NCBI RefSeq assembly: GCF_015291885.1
Contig: NZ_CP036186.1
Span: 310,001 to 374,000, forward strand
Origin: Stutzerimonas stutzeri
GTDB lineage: Bacteria > Pseudomonadota > Gammaproteobacteria > Pseudomonadales > Pseudomonadaceae
Direction of reading: 5' to 3'
Length of the DNA stretch: 64,000 bases
Shown here: positions 47,284 to 56,107 of the stretch, piece after piece
Position numbering within the stretch: position 1 is the stretch's first letter
Layout: every line of letters starts with the position of its first letter
Made by a program: the position numbers and the translations under genes
The notes under the pieces: model-generated
Told to the model about the DNA's origin: nothing
Database searches by the model: none
Seen by the model: the letters and a program-made list of their open reading frames with translations, nothing else

Positions 47284-49836
47284 ATGCAAGACAAACAACT
47301 GTCCACCGAGGAACTGATCGCCCAGGATGTTGGTGCGCGCACGCCCATTGGGCCGATAGCCGCGGTTATCGCCGGGCTCGCGCTGCTCTGGTCATTGTTC
47401 CAGCTGTGGATCGCCTCACCGCTGCCTTTCGTGCTCGGTTTTGGCGTACTGAACGACACCGAGACCCGCTCCATTCATTTGGCGTTTGCGCTACTGCTCG
47501 CGTTTCTGGCCTATCCGGCATTCAAGAAGTCGCCCAGAGACCGTGTCCCCCTTGTCGATATCGCCCTGGGCCTGGTCGCTGCATCTACAGCTGCCTACTT
47601 GTTCATTGCTTACGAGCAGCTGGCACAGCGCCCCGGCAACCTGACCACCATGGATCTGGTCACCGCCTGCATCGGTATTCCGCTGCTGCTGGAGGCTACT
47701 CGCCGCGCTCTCGGTCCGCCGCTGGCGATCATTGCGCTGGTGTTCCTCGTCTACAGCGTCGCCGGCCCCTGGATGCCGGGCCTGCTGGCCCACCGCGGGG
47801 TCAGTTTCACCGCGCTGGCTAACCACCAGTGGATCACAACCGAAGGCGTATTCGGCATTGCGCTGGGTGTCTCCACCAGCTTCGTCTTTCTTTTCGTACT
47901 GTTTGGCGCCCTGCTCGAGCGGGCCGGGGCCGGGCATTACTTCATTCAGCTGGCCTTCAGCATGCTCGGGCATTTCCGTGGCGGCCCGGCCAAGGCCGCG
48001 GTCGTGGCCTCCGGCATGACCGGCCTGATTTCCGGTTCGTCCATTGCCAACGTGGTGACCACTGGCACTTTCACCATTCCGATGATGAAGCGCACAGGTT
48101 TCTCGGCAGAGAAGGCTGGCGCGGTTGAGGTGGCCTCTTCGGTCAACGGCCAGATCATGCCGCCGGTGATGGGTGCCGCGGCGTTCCTGATGGTCGAGTA
48201 CGTCGGCATCCCCTATGTGGAGGTGATCAAGCATGCCTTCCTGCCGGCACTGATCTCCTACATCGCGCTGATCTATATCGTCCATCTGGAATCGATGAAA
48301 CTCGGCTTGCAGGCGCTGCCGCGCGCCAACGTCGCCAAGCCCTGGATGCAGCGTCTGATCGGCTTTGCCTTTGGTGCAGCACTGATTTCCGGTCTGTCCC
48401 TGGGTGTCTATTACGGCCTTGGTTGGCTCAAGCCGGCGCTCGGTGATTCAGCCCTGTGGGTTATCGGCGTCCTGTTGGCGTTGGTCTATATCGGCCTGCT
48501 TAAGATTGCCGCGAGCAACCCGCCGCTGCCTCATGAAGACCCGAACATGCCGCTGGAAAAGCTGCCGGAAACCCGCCCGGTGCTGCTCTCCGGGCTGCAT
48601 TTCCTGCTACCGGTAGTGGTGTTGGTCTGGTGTCTGATGATCGAGCGGCTGTCGCCCGGTCTGTCGGCGTTCTGGGGCTCGGTGATGCTGGTGTTCATTC
48701 TGCTCACCCAGCGCCCTTTACTGTCATTGCTACGCAAGGACGGTGGCCATGAGCACGGCACCTTTACCGATGGCGTGGTCGATCTGCGCGAAGGCCTGAT
48801 CGCCGGTGCGCGCAACATGATCGGTATCGGTATCGCCACTGCTGCGGCAGGCATCATCGTCGGTGCCGTTTCGCAGACAGGTGTCGGGCTGGTGCTGGCC
48901 GATCTGGTCGAGCTGCTGTCGATGGGCAACCTTCTGTTGATGCTGCTGCTCACCGCCTTCCTCAGCCTGATTCTCGGCATGGGCCTGCCGACCACCGCCA
49001 ACTACATCGTCGTGTCCAGCCTGCTGGCGCCGGTAATCGTTTCCCTGGGCCAGCAGAACGGCCTGATCGTTCCGCTGATCGCGGTGCATCTGTTCGTGTT
49101 CTACTTTGGCATCATGGCCGACGTGACGCCGCCGGTTGGTCTGGCCTCGTTCGCGGCCGCAGCCGTGTCCAAGGGCGATCCGATCAGAACCGGTGTCACG
49201 GCCTTCTATTACAGCCTGCGCACCGCGGCGCTGCCGTTCCTGTTCATCTTCAATACCGACCTGCTGCTGATCGGCGTGGACTTCTGGCACGGCGTGCTGA
49301 TCTTCATCGTGGCGACCATCGCCATGCTGGTGTTTGCCGCGGGCACGCAGGGTTACTTCCTGGTGCGCAGCCGCTGGTACGAAAGCGTGCTGCTGTTGCT
49401 GGTGGCCTTCACGTTGTTCCGTCCGGGCTTCTGGATGGACATCATCCACGATCCCTACCAGGAGATTCCGCCGGCGCAGCTGGTAGAGGCCCTGGGCAGG
49501 GTCGATGAAGACAGCCAGCTACGCATGCGTGTGCTCGGCGAGGATGCGGTGGGCGATCCGCGCGAATTCGTCCTGCTGCTGGCCATTCCGGACGGCGCGT
49601 CCGGCGAGGAGAAGCTGGCGAAGATCGGCCTGATGACCTACGAGGACGATGGCAAGTTGCTGGTCGACAGCGTCACCTTCGGCAGCCCGGCCGCCGAAGC
49701 GGGCCTGGAATTCGATCAGCAGATTCTCTCGGTGCGTGCACCGGTCGATCGCTGGCCGAAGGAATTCATGTGGATCCCGGGCTTCCTGCTGTTTGGGCTG
49801 ATCGTCTGGATGCAGAGACGACGCAGGCAGCGTTGA
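47284..49836 (+). CDS. TAXI-type TRAP transporter permease, fused small and large subunits
   Basis: An 850-residue membrane protein. The first part (about residues 20-180) is a four-helix DctQ-like module. The larger part (about 180-680) is DctM-like, with GVSTSFVFLFVLFGALLE, SGMTGLISGSSIANVVTTGT, and MGLPTTANYIVVSSLLAPVI. A C-terminal soluble region (about 700-830, DUF3394 type) ends in a final membrane helix. The fused arrangement is typical of TAXI systems. It pairs with the receptor upstream. The substrate cannot be read from sequence. Confidence 0.92.
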   Translation: MQDKQLSTEELIAQDVGARTPIGPIAAVIAGLALLWSLFQLWIASPLPFVLGFGVLNDTETRSIHLAFALLLAFLAYPAFKKSPRDRVPLVDIALGLVAASTAAYLFIAYEQLAQRPGNLTTMDLVTACIGIPLLLEATRRALGPPLAIIALVFLVYSVAGPWMPGLLAHRGVSFTALANHQWITTEGVFGIALGVSTSFVFLFVLFGALLERAGAGHYFIQLAFSMLGHFRGGPAKAAVVASGMTGLISGSSIANVVTTGTFTIPMMKRTGFSAEKAGAVEVASSVNGQIMPPVMGAAAFLMVEYVGIPYVEVIKHAFLPALISYIALIYIVHLESMKLGLQALPRANVAKPWMQRLIGFAFGAALISGLSLGVYYGLGWLKPALGDSALWVIGVLLALVYIGLLKIAASNPPLPHEDPNMPLEKLPETRPVLLSGLHFLLPVVVLVWCLMIERLSPGLSAFWGSVMLVFILLTQRPLLSLLRKDGGHEHGTFTDGVVDLREGLIAGARNMIGIGIATAAAGIIVGAVSQTGVGLVLADLVELLSMGNLLLMLLLTAFLSLILGMGLPTTANYIVVSSLLAPVIVSLGQQNGLIVPLIAVHLFVFYFGIMADVTPPVGLASFAAAAVSKGDPIRTGVTAFYYSLRTAALPFLFIFNTDLLLIGVDFWHGVLIFIVATIAMLVFAAGTQGYFLVRSRWYESVLLLLVAFTLFRPGFWMDIIHDPYQEIPPAQLVEALGRVDEDSQLRMRVLGEDAVGDPREFVLLLAIPDGASGEEKLAKIGLMTYEDDGKLLVDSVTFGSPAAEAGLEFDQQILSVRAPVDRWPKEFMWIPGFLLFGLIVWMQRRRRQR

Positions 49837-49861
49837 TCGGCAGTAAGCGTTAGCAAACGGA

Positions 49862-49896
49862 AACCCCGGCCCTGGATACATGGCCGGGGTTTTTTG
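49862..49896 (+). terminator. terminator after the TRAP permease gene
   Basis: AACCCCGGCC pairs with GGCCGGGGTT across a 10-base loop, followed by a run of six T. Confidence 0.9.
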
Positions 49897-49975
49897 TTGG
49901 CGGCGGGCGTATCAGGGTGCTCGCCTGGCGCGATCGTCCAAGCAGCATAGAGCGCTTCGGCATCCCTACGGGCGA

Positions 49976-51574
49976 CTAGGCAGGCCTTCCGGGCAGCGGC
50001 TGCTCCTTCATGCGCATGTCGTGCGCAACCCGCGGCTCGCCGGTCGTGCGGGTTTTCCCGCTTCCGGAGCCCTCCAGTGCTGGGTACGCCGCGCTGCAGA
50101 ACAGCGAGTTCAGGCGCTTCATGTCGGCGATCAGCTCCAGATGCGCGGCGCTGGTCTCGATGCTCTCCACCACTTGCTGGTGCAGGCGCTGCACGTGGGC
50201 ATGCGCCAGTTCGCGCTCCAGCTTGCGGAACTGGCGTTTCTGCTGCAACAGTTGGCGGGCGCCGTGGGAATCGCCGGAGATGAACACCGAAAGCCCTAAC
50301 CGCAGGTTGGCGCTGAGCAGCGCATGCAACTGGCCGAGCTCCTCCAGGCCGCTGTCGGAAAACGAGCGGCGCTTGGACGTCTTGAGATGCTGCACTTTGC
50401 TGACCATGTGCTCGATGCTGTCGCCGGCCTGCTCGAAGTTGATCGCCAGCTCGATGATCTCTGCCCAGCGCCGGCCCTCCTGCTCGGCGAGGTCCTCGCG
50501 GGGCATCTGCGCCAGGTACAGCTTCACGCCGCTGTAGAGCGCGTCGACGTCATCGTCCAGGCGGCGAATCTCATCGCCTGGCTCGGGGCGGTCTTCGCGC
50601 AACACTTCCAGCAGCCGCGCCAGCATCAGCTCCACCATGTCGCCGATGCGCAGGGTTTCACGAACCGCATTGGCCAGCGCCAGGCTTGGCGTATCCAGCG
50701 CCGCGGGGTCGAGGTGCCGCGGCTGTGCCACGCCGTTGTCCAGCGCCCGCTCCGGCAGCAGGTATTCACACAATTGCGCCATCGGCTTCACGGTGGGCAG
50801 CAGGATCTCGCAGCGCAGGCTGTTATAGATCAGGTGAAAGCCGATCACCTGGGTCTGTGCGCTGACACCCAGGGTGTCCATCCAGGCCACCAGCATGCCG
50901 AGAAACGGCAGCACGATCAGCCCGGCCAGCTTGTACAGCAGGTTGCCCAGCGCCACGCGGCGCGCCGAAGCCGGCTGCAGGCTGGCGTTGAACCAGGCGA
51001 GCAGGCCGCTGCCGATGTTGGCGCCGATCACCAGGCCCAGCGCCACCGGCAGGCTGATCAGGCCGGCGCCGGCCAGGGAAGAGAAGAGCACCTGCATGCC
51101 GCGCGCCTCGGTGATCGGCTCGGCGGCGTGCACGATCAGCTGCAGGGCAAGAATGATCAGGCCGAGGCCGATCAGCACGCGGCCGATCTGGCCGACGCGA
51201 GTCTGTTTGCGCGAGAGGAACAGGCAGACGCCAAGCAGCGTCAGCAGCGGCGATAGCCAGGAAAGATCGAGGGTCAGCACGCGGGCCATCAGCGCCGTGC
51301 CGACATCCGCCCCAAGCATGATCGCCAGCGCCGTGGGCAGCGCCATCAGTCCCTGGGCGACGAAGGAGATGGCCAGCAGCGCGGTGGCGTTGCTGCTCTG
51401 TACCAGCGCCGTGACGCCGATACCGGCACCGAAGGCCAGCGGCGCATTGCCCATGCTCTGGCCGAGCGCCCGTCGCAGGTGCGAGCCATACACTCGCATG
51501 ATCCCGGTACGCACGATATGCGTACCCCAGACCAGCAGGGCGATAGACGACAACAGGTGCAACAGGGTCAGCAT
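49976..51574 (-). CDS. Na/Pi-cotransporter family protein (NptA/YjbB-like)
   Basis: A 532-residue protein. The membrane part has two Na_Pi_cotrans repeats: VTALVQSSNATALLAISFV carries the QSSxA-type motif, and a second copy follows at LVIGANIGSGLLAWF. The C-terminal half is a PhoU-like helical domain (about residues 320-500, with EIIELAINFEQAGDSIEHM). Such proteins move phosphate, often outward, with PhoU-like control. I chose ATG at 51574 because AGGAG lies 8 bases upstream, rather than the in-frame start 30 bases earlier. Confidence 0.88.
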   Translation of the reverse strand: MLTLLHLLSSIALLVWGTHIVRTGIMRVYGSHLRRALGQSMGNAPLAFGAGIGVTALVQSSNATALLAISFVAQGLMALPTALAIMLGADVGTALMARVLTLDLSWLSPLLTLLGVCLFLSRKQTRVGQIGRVLIGLGLIILALQLIVHAAEPITEARGMQVLFSSLAGAGLISLPVALGLVIGANIGSGLLAWFNASLQPASARRVALGNLLYKLAGLIVLPFLGMLVAWMDTLGVSAQTQVIGFHLIYNSLRCEILLPTVKPMAQLCEYLLPERALDNGVAQPRHLDPAALDTPSLALANAVRETLRIGDMVELMLARLLEVLREDRPEPGDEIRRLDDDVDALYSGVKLYLAQMPREDLAEQEGRRWAEIIELAINFEQAGDSIEHMVSKVQHLKTSKRRSFSDSGLEELGQLHALLSANLRLGLSVFISGDSHGARQLLQQKRQFRKLERELAHAHVQRLHQQVVESIETSAAHLELIADMKRLNSLFCSAAYPALEGSGSGKTRTTGEPRVAHDMRMKEQPLPGRPA

Positions 51575-51714
51575 CGGTCGGGCTCCTGCCTCATCGAGCA
51601 GCAACGACGAAAGCCTGCGTCACAAGGACGCAGATCTTCACCGGGGATACTCGATTGACCCTGGCCTGTCGGCCCCGTTCACCGAAACGTCACAAAGCCC
51701 GTTTCGCCCGATCC

Positions 51715-52611
51715 TCAGGGACGGGTGTAGTAGCCGACACCGAGCAGTACGTCGTCGACCCGCTGGATCAGCGTGTGCTTCTGCTCGACCGCGTTGGTCG
51801 CCGGGTTGCGCCAGACGTAGTCGACGCTGCCGGATCCCTGCTTGCGCGCCAGTTCGATCATCTCCTTGAACAGCGGCTTGCCGGCGGCGTCGTTGACGTT
51901 GCGCACATCGACACCCACCAGGTTCGGCGAGCTGCCGCTGGCGCGGTAGCGACCATCGTCGAGGCCGATGACGAAGACGTACTCGTCGTTGAAGACGAAG
52001 CCGCCACGCGGGTCGTTGAAGTTGCGGAAGGCCGCCTCGGCACCCTTGTCCTTGACCTGCTGCACGGCGCGGTCGAGCAGCGCCTTGGCGTGCTCGGCGG
52101 TGGCGCGCGGAATGTAGTAACCGACGCAGAGCACGTGGTCGCCGACCTTGCGGAACTGGCTGAGCTTGTTCTCGACCTTGTTGTCGGCCGGGTTGAGCCA
52201 CTTGTATTCGACTTCGCCGCTGTCCTGCTTGGTCGACTTGTCGAGGATTTCGCGGATGAACGACTTGCCGGCGGCGTCCTTGAGGTCAGCAACGTTCAAC
52301 CCTACCAGGGCAGCCGACGGGCCGCTGCTGGCCTGCATGGTTCCGTCCTCGCCAAGCACGACGATGTAGTACTGGCCTTGGACGAACTCACCGTTGCGGT
52401 CGTTGAAGGCGGCCAGCGCCAGCTCCGGGCCCTTGGCCTGGAAGGTCAGCACGGCATTGTCGAGCAGAGCGCGGGCCTGGCTGGCGTGGCTGCGCTCCAC
52501 CGAGCCAAGCGTCCGCTGCTGGGCCGGCTCCTGTGCGTGCAGCAGCAGCGGCACGGCGCCCAGCGTGGCGGATAGAGAGAGGGCGAGCAGCTTCTTGCGG
52601 TTCCGGTTCAT
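51715..52611 (-). CDS. periplasmic protein with two tandem cache domains
   Basis: A 298-residue exported protein: signal peptide ending LLLHAQEP, then two homologous single-cache domains. The repeats align: AALVGLNVADLKDAAGKSFI with NLVGVDVRNVNDAAGKPLF, and GEVEYKWLNPADNKVENK with GSVDYVWRNPATNAVEQK. Each repeat ends VGYYIPR or VGYYTRP. Cache domains bind small ligands, but no membrane signalling domain is attached here, so it may be a soluble ligand-binding partner of a chemoreceptor or kinase. It is divergent from recC. Confidence 0.85.
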   Translation of the reverse strand: MNRNRKKLLALSLSATLGAVPLLLHAQEPAQQRTLGSVERSHASQARALLDNAVLTFQAKGPELALAAFNDRNGEFVQGQYYIVVLGEDGTMQASSGPSAALVGLNVADLKDAAGKSFIREILDKSTKQDSGEVEYKWLNPADNKVENKLSQFRKVGDHVLCVGYYIPRATAEHAKALLDRAVQQVKDKGAEAAFRNFNDPRGGFVFNDEYVFVIGLDDGRYRASGSSPNLVGVDVRNVNDAAGKPLFKEMIELARKQGSGSVDYVWRNPATNAVEQKHTLIQRVDDVLLGVGYYTRP

Positions 52612-52837
52612 GAACGACTCCTGACCTGATGGCGGGCGACTAAGCGGCCGCCCCGTATCCCCATGCTAGGCAGCCGCGGCGTAATTGATATTGGTCGAGA
52701 GAAGCAAAAGGGCAGGGCGAAAGGAGGAGATGTACGGCGACATGAGTTGTCGCATGGCGGGTGCAAGCTGAAATCGCCGGCTCGCTCCCCTGCGGAGCGG
52801 CCTGTAACCTAGCGACTTCTGTTCAAGCGGTGCACTC

Positions 52838-55800
52838 ATGCTCAGCCTTTACCATGCCCCTGATCTGGAAACCCTCGGCGAACTGGCCACGCGCCTGCTC
52901 GCCCAGCCGCTCGCCGACCCCTTCGCCCCGGCGCTGGTGGTGGTGCCGAGCCAGGGCATGGGCCGCTGGCTGACGCTGGAGCTGGCGCGCAAGCAGGGCA
53001 TCGCCATGCAGCTGGAGATGCAGCTGCCGGCCAAGTTCGTCTGGGACCTGAGCCGCACCGTGCTGGGCAGCCTGCCCGAGCAGTCGGCGTTCTCCCCGAC
53101 GACCTTGACCTGGCGCCTCTACGGTTGGCTCTGCGAGCCGGCCAATCTCGAACTTGCGCCGCGCCTGGCGCAGTACCTTGACGGTGGTGACGAGCGCCGT
53201 CGGTTGTCGCTGGCGGCGAAGATCGCCGACGTCTTCGACCAATACCTGCTCTATCGCGACGACTGGCTGGCCGCCTGGGAACGTGGCGAAACCTTCGATC
53301 TCGGCCCGGACGAAGCCTGGCAGGCGCTCCTCTGGCGCGAGCTGACCAAGGACGGCCACCCGCACCGTGCCCGACTGCTCGACGATCTACTGCAGCGGCT
53401 CTACAGCGACGAACCCTTGCCCGGCCTGCCCGAGCGCCTGCTGGTGTTCGGCATCAGCAGCCTGCCACCGCACCACCTGCGCGTGCTCGATGGGCTGGCG
53501 CGGCATATCGACGTGGTGGTCTGCGCGCTCAACCCGAGCCGCGAGGCGTGGGGCGAGATTCGCGATATCCGCGAGCTGGCCAGGCAACCGGAGAGCGGTA
53601 TCGATGACTGGTATCTGGACGTGGGCCATCCGCTGCTGGCCAGTCTCGGCAAGCAGGGTCGCGATTTCTTCGATTCCCTGTTCAGCCTCACCGCCAGCGA
53701 AGGCAGCCAGGAGTTCGGCCTGTATTCCGAAGATGACGACCTCAGCGACGACAGCCTCCTGCACGCCCTGCAGAACGACATCCTGCGCCTGCGCACGCGG
53801 CTACCCGATGAGCGCATCACGCTGGCCGAGGGCGACCGTTCTCTGGAAGTGCATATCGCCCATTCGCCGCTGCGCGAGGTGGAAATCCTCCACGATCAGC
53901 TGCTGGCGCGCTTCGCTGCTAATCCGGCGCTGTCGCCCGATCAGGTGGTGGTGCTGACACCCGACATCGAACGTTACGCGCCCTTCATCGAGGCGGTGTT
54001 CGCCCCGCGCGAGGGCAGCCCGCGGATTCCCTACAGCCTCGCCGACCGCAGCCTGCGGGCCGAAATGCCATTGATCGAGGCTTTCCTTGAATTGCTGATG
54101 TTGGCGCAGAGCCGTTTCGCCGCCGAGGAAATCCTCGCCTGGCTGGAGCAGCCAGCTATCGCCCGTCGCGCCGGTATCGAAAGCGAAGACCTGCCGCTGC
54201 TACGCGACTGGCTGCGCGAGGCCGGCGTGCGTTGGGGGCGCGACGGTAGCCAGCGCGTTCGCCTGGGGCTGCCGGACGAATCGGCCTTTACCTGGCGCCA
54301 GGGGCTGGACCGCCTGCTGCTGGGGTTTGCTGCACCGCCGCAGCTGGCCGGCGACCGCGCGCCCTTGCTTGGCGAGCACTGGCCGCTGGATGCGCTGGAA
54401 GGCGCGCGCGGGCAGTTGCTCGGGCGGTTGGTGGACTTCGTCGAACGTCTCGGCACACTGGCCGACCAGCTGGCGCGGCCGCGTCCGTTGGGCGAATGGG
54501 CGGACGACCTGCAAGTGCTGATCGATACGCTGTTCGACGAGCGTGAAGCCGGCGACACCTTGCTGCTCTTGTCCCAGGCTTGTGCCTCGCTGCGCGATCA
54601 GGCCCAGGCCGCCGATCTCACCCGCCCCATCGAGCTGGAGCTGGTGCACCAGCAGCTCAGCGCCGCGCTGCAGCAGGGCAGCGGCGCCTCGGGCTTTCTC
54701 ACCGGTGCGGTGACCTTCTGCACCATGGTGCCGATGCGCAGCCTGCCGTTCCGAGTGGTCTGTCTGCTAGGGCTGGACGATGGCGCCTTCCCGCGGCGCA
54801 CACCGCCGTCGGGCTTCGATCTGATCGGCCGCCACCCGCGCCGTGGCGACCGTGCGCGGCGCCTCGACGACCGCTACCTGCTGCTGGAGACGCTGCTCTC
54901 TGCGCGCGAGGCGTTGTACCTGTCCTATGTCGGCCGCGACCCGCGCGACAACGCCGTGCTGCCGCCGTCGGTGCTGCTCAGCGAGGTGCTGGAAGCCGTG
55001 GACATGACCGCCGTGCTGGCCGATGGCGCGCGGCCGGTCAGCCAGAAGATCCTCATTGCCCACCCGCTGCAGCCGTTCTCGCCGCGTAATTTCGGCGAAG
55101 CGCCCTGCGCCGGCTTTTCGCTGCCCTGGTTCCGCGCCGCCCAGCGCCTGGCCGAGCCGCCGCAGACTCAGCCGCAACCCTTCGCCAGCCTGCTCGCCGA
55201 GCCGGACGAGGCCTGGCTGACCATCGAGCCGTCGCAGCTGTTGCAGTGCTTCCGTCATCCGGCGCGCTTTCTGCTCGAGCAGCGCCTCGGTTTGCGCCTG
55301 GCTGACGATCAGGAAACGCTCGCCAGTGACGAGCCGTTCGATCTGGAGATGCCGGCTTGGAACGGCCTGCGCCGCCTGTCGCTGCAGGCCATGGAACATG
55401 GCTGGAGTGACGAAGAAGAGCGCCGCATGGCCTGTGCCGCTGGTTGGCTCCCCACCGGCGAGCTCGGCCAGGCGCTATGGGGCAAGTTGCGCGGCCCGGT
55501 CCGTGCCTTTGCGCCGCGCCTGTTCGAACTGCGCCCGGACGCGGTGCCCGAGCCGCTGCCGGTGGATATCACCCTGGCCGGTGTACGCGTGCATGGCTGG
55601 CTCGACGGCGTGACCCCGGCCGGCCTGTTCGGCTGGAAGCTCGGCCGCTTGGGGGAGTGGGACCTGCCGCCGTTCTGGCTGCGCCATCTGCTGCTCAATC
55701 TGTCCGCCACGCCCGGAATCGAGCGCAACAGCCTAATGCTTTCGCCAGCCGGCGACTGGCAGCTTGGGCCGCTGGCCAATGCCGCGCAGCTGCTGGAGCC

Positions 55801-56107
55801 CTGGCTGGTGGCCTATCGCTGTGCGATTCGGGAGCCGCTGCCGTTGTTGCCGCGTAGCAGCCATGCGTTTGCTAAGGGCTACCGCAAGCCGGCCCGTGGT
55901 AGCGAGCCGCTCGACTGCGCCCGCAAGCGTGCCCGCGAAGCCTGGCTTGGTGCCGAGTTCAGCCCCATTGCCGCCGAAGCTGAAGACCCCTGGAACGCCT
56001 TGGCCTTCCGTGATCGCGATCCGCTGGACGAGCGGTTCGAAACCCTGGCCGAACAGCTGATCGGCCCGGCCCTGGATGCCCTGGCCGATGAGGAGCAGGA
56101 AGAATGA
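52838..56107 (+). CDS. recC: exodeoxyribonuclease V gamma subunit
   Basis: A 1089-residue subunit of the RecBCD DNA repair helicase-nuclease. It has an inactive UvrD-like helicase fold that recognises Chi. Family motifs include VVVPSQGMGRWLTLELARK near the N-terminus, WRLYGWLCEPAN, LVFGISSLPPHHLRVLDGLA, MVPMRSLPFRVVCLLGLDDG and RRGDRARRLDDRYLLLETL. Length is near the usual 1100-1150. It overlaps recB by 4 bases (ATGA), so the two are co-translated. Confidence 0.95.
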   Translation: MLSLYHAPDLETLGELATRLLAQPLADPFAPALVVVPSQGMGRWLTLELARKQGIAMQLEMQLPAKFVWDLSRTVLGSLPEQSAFSPTTLTWRLYGWLCEPANLELAPRLAQYLDGGDERRRLSLAAKIADVFDQYLLYRDDWLAAWERGETFDLGPDEAWQALLWRELTKDGHPHRARLLDDLLQRLYSDEPLPGLPERLLVFGISSLPPHHLRVLDGLARHIDVVVCALNPSREAWGEIRDIRELARQPESGIDDWYLDVGHPLLASLGKQGRDFFDSLFSLTASEGSQEFGLYSEDDDLSDDSLLHALQNDILRLRTRLPDERITLAEGDRSLEVHIAHSPLREVEILHDQLLARFAANPALSPDQVVVLTPDIERYAPFIEAVFAPREGSPRIPYSLADRSLRAEMPLIEAFLELLMLAQSRFAAEEILAWLEQPAIARRAGIESEDLPLLRDWLREAGVRWGRDGSQRVRLGLPDESAFTWRQGLDRLLLGFAAPPQLAGDRAPLLGEHWPLDALEGARGQLLGRLVDFVERLGTLADQLARPRPLGEWADDLQVLIDTLFDEREAGDTLLLLSQACASLRDQAQAADLTRPIELELVHQQLSAALQQGSGASGFLTGAVTFCTMVPMRSLPFRVVCLLGLDDGAFPRRTPPSGFDLIGRHPRRGDRARRLDDRYLLLETLLSAREALYLSYVGRDPRDNAVLPPSVLLSEVLEAVDMTAVLADGARPVSQKILIAHPLQPFSPRNFGEAPCAGFSLPWFRAAQRLAEPPQTQPQPFASLLAEPDEAWLTIEPSQLLQCFRHPARFLLEQRLGLRLADDQETLASDEPFDLEMPAWNGLRRLSLQAMEHGWSDEEERRMACAAGWLPTGELGQALWGKLRGPVRAFAPRLFELRPDAVPEPLPVDITLAGVRVHGWLDGVTPAGLFGWKLGRLGEWDLPPFWLRHLLLNLSATPGIERNSLMLSPAGDWQLGPLANAAQLLEPWLVAYRCAIREPLPLLPRSSHAFAKGYRKPARGSEPLDCARKRAREAWLGAEFSPIAAEAEDPWNALAFRDRDPLDERFETLAEQLIGPALDALADEEQEE

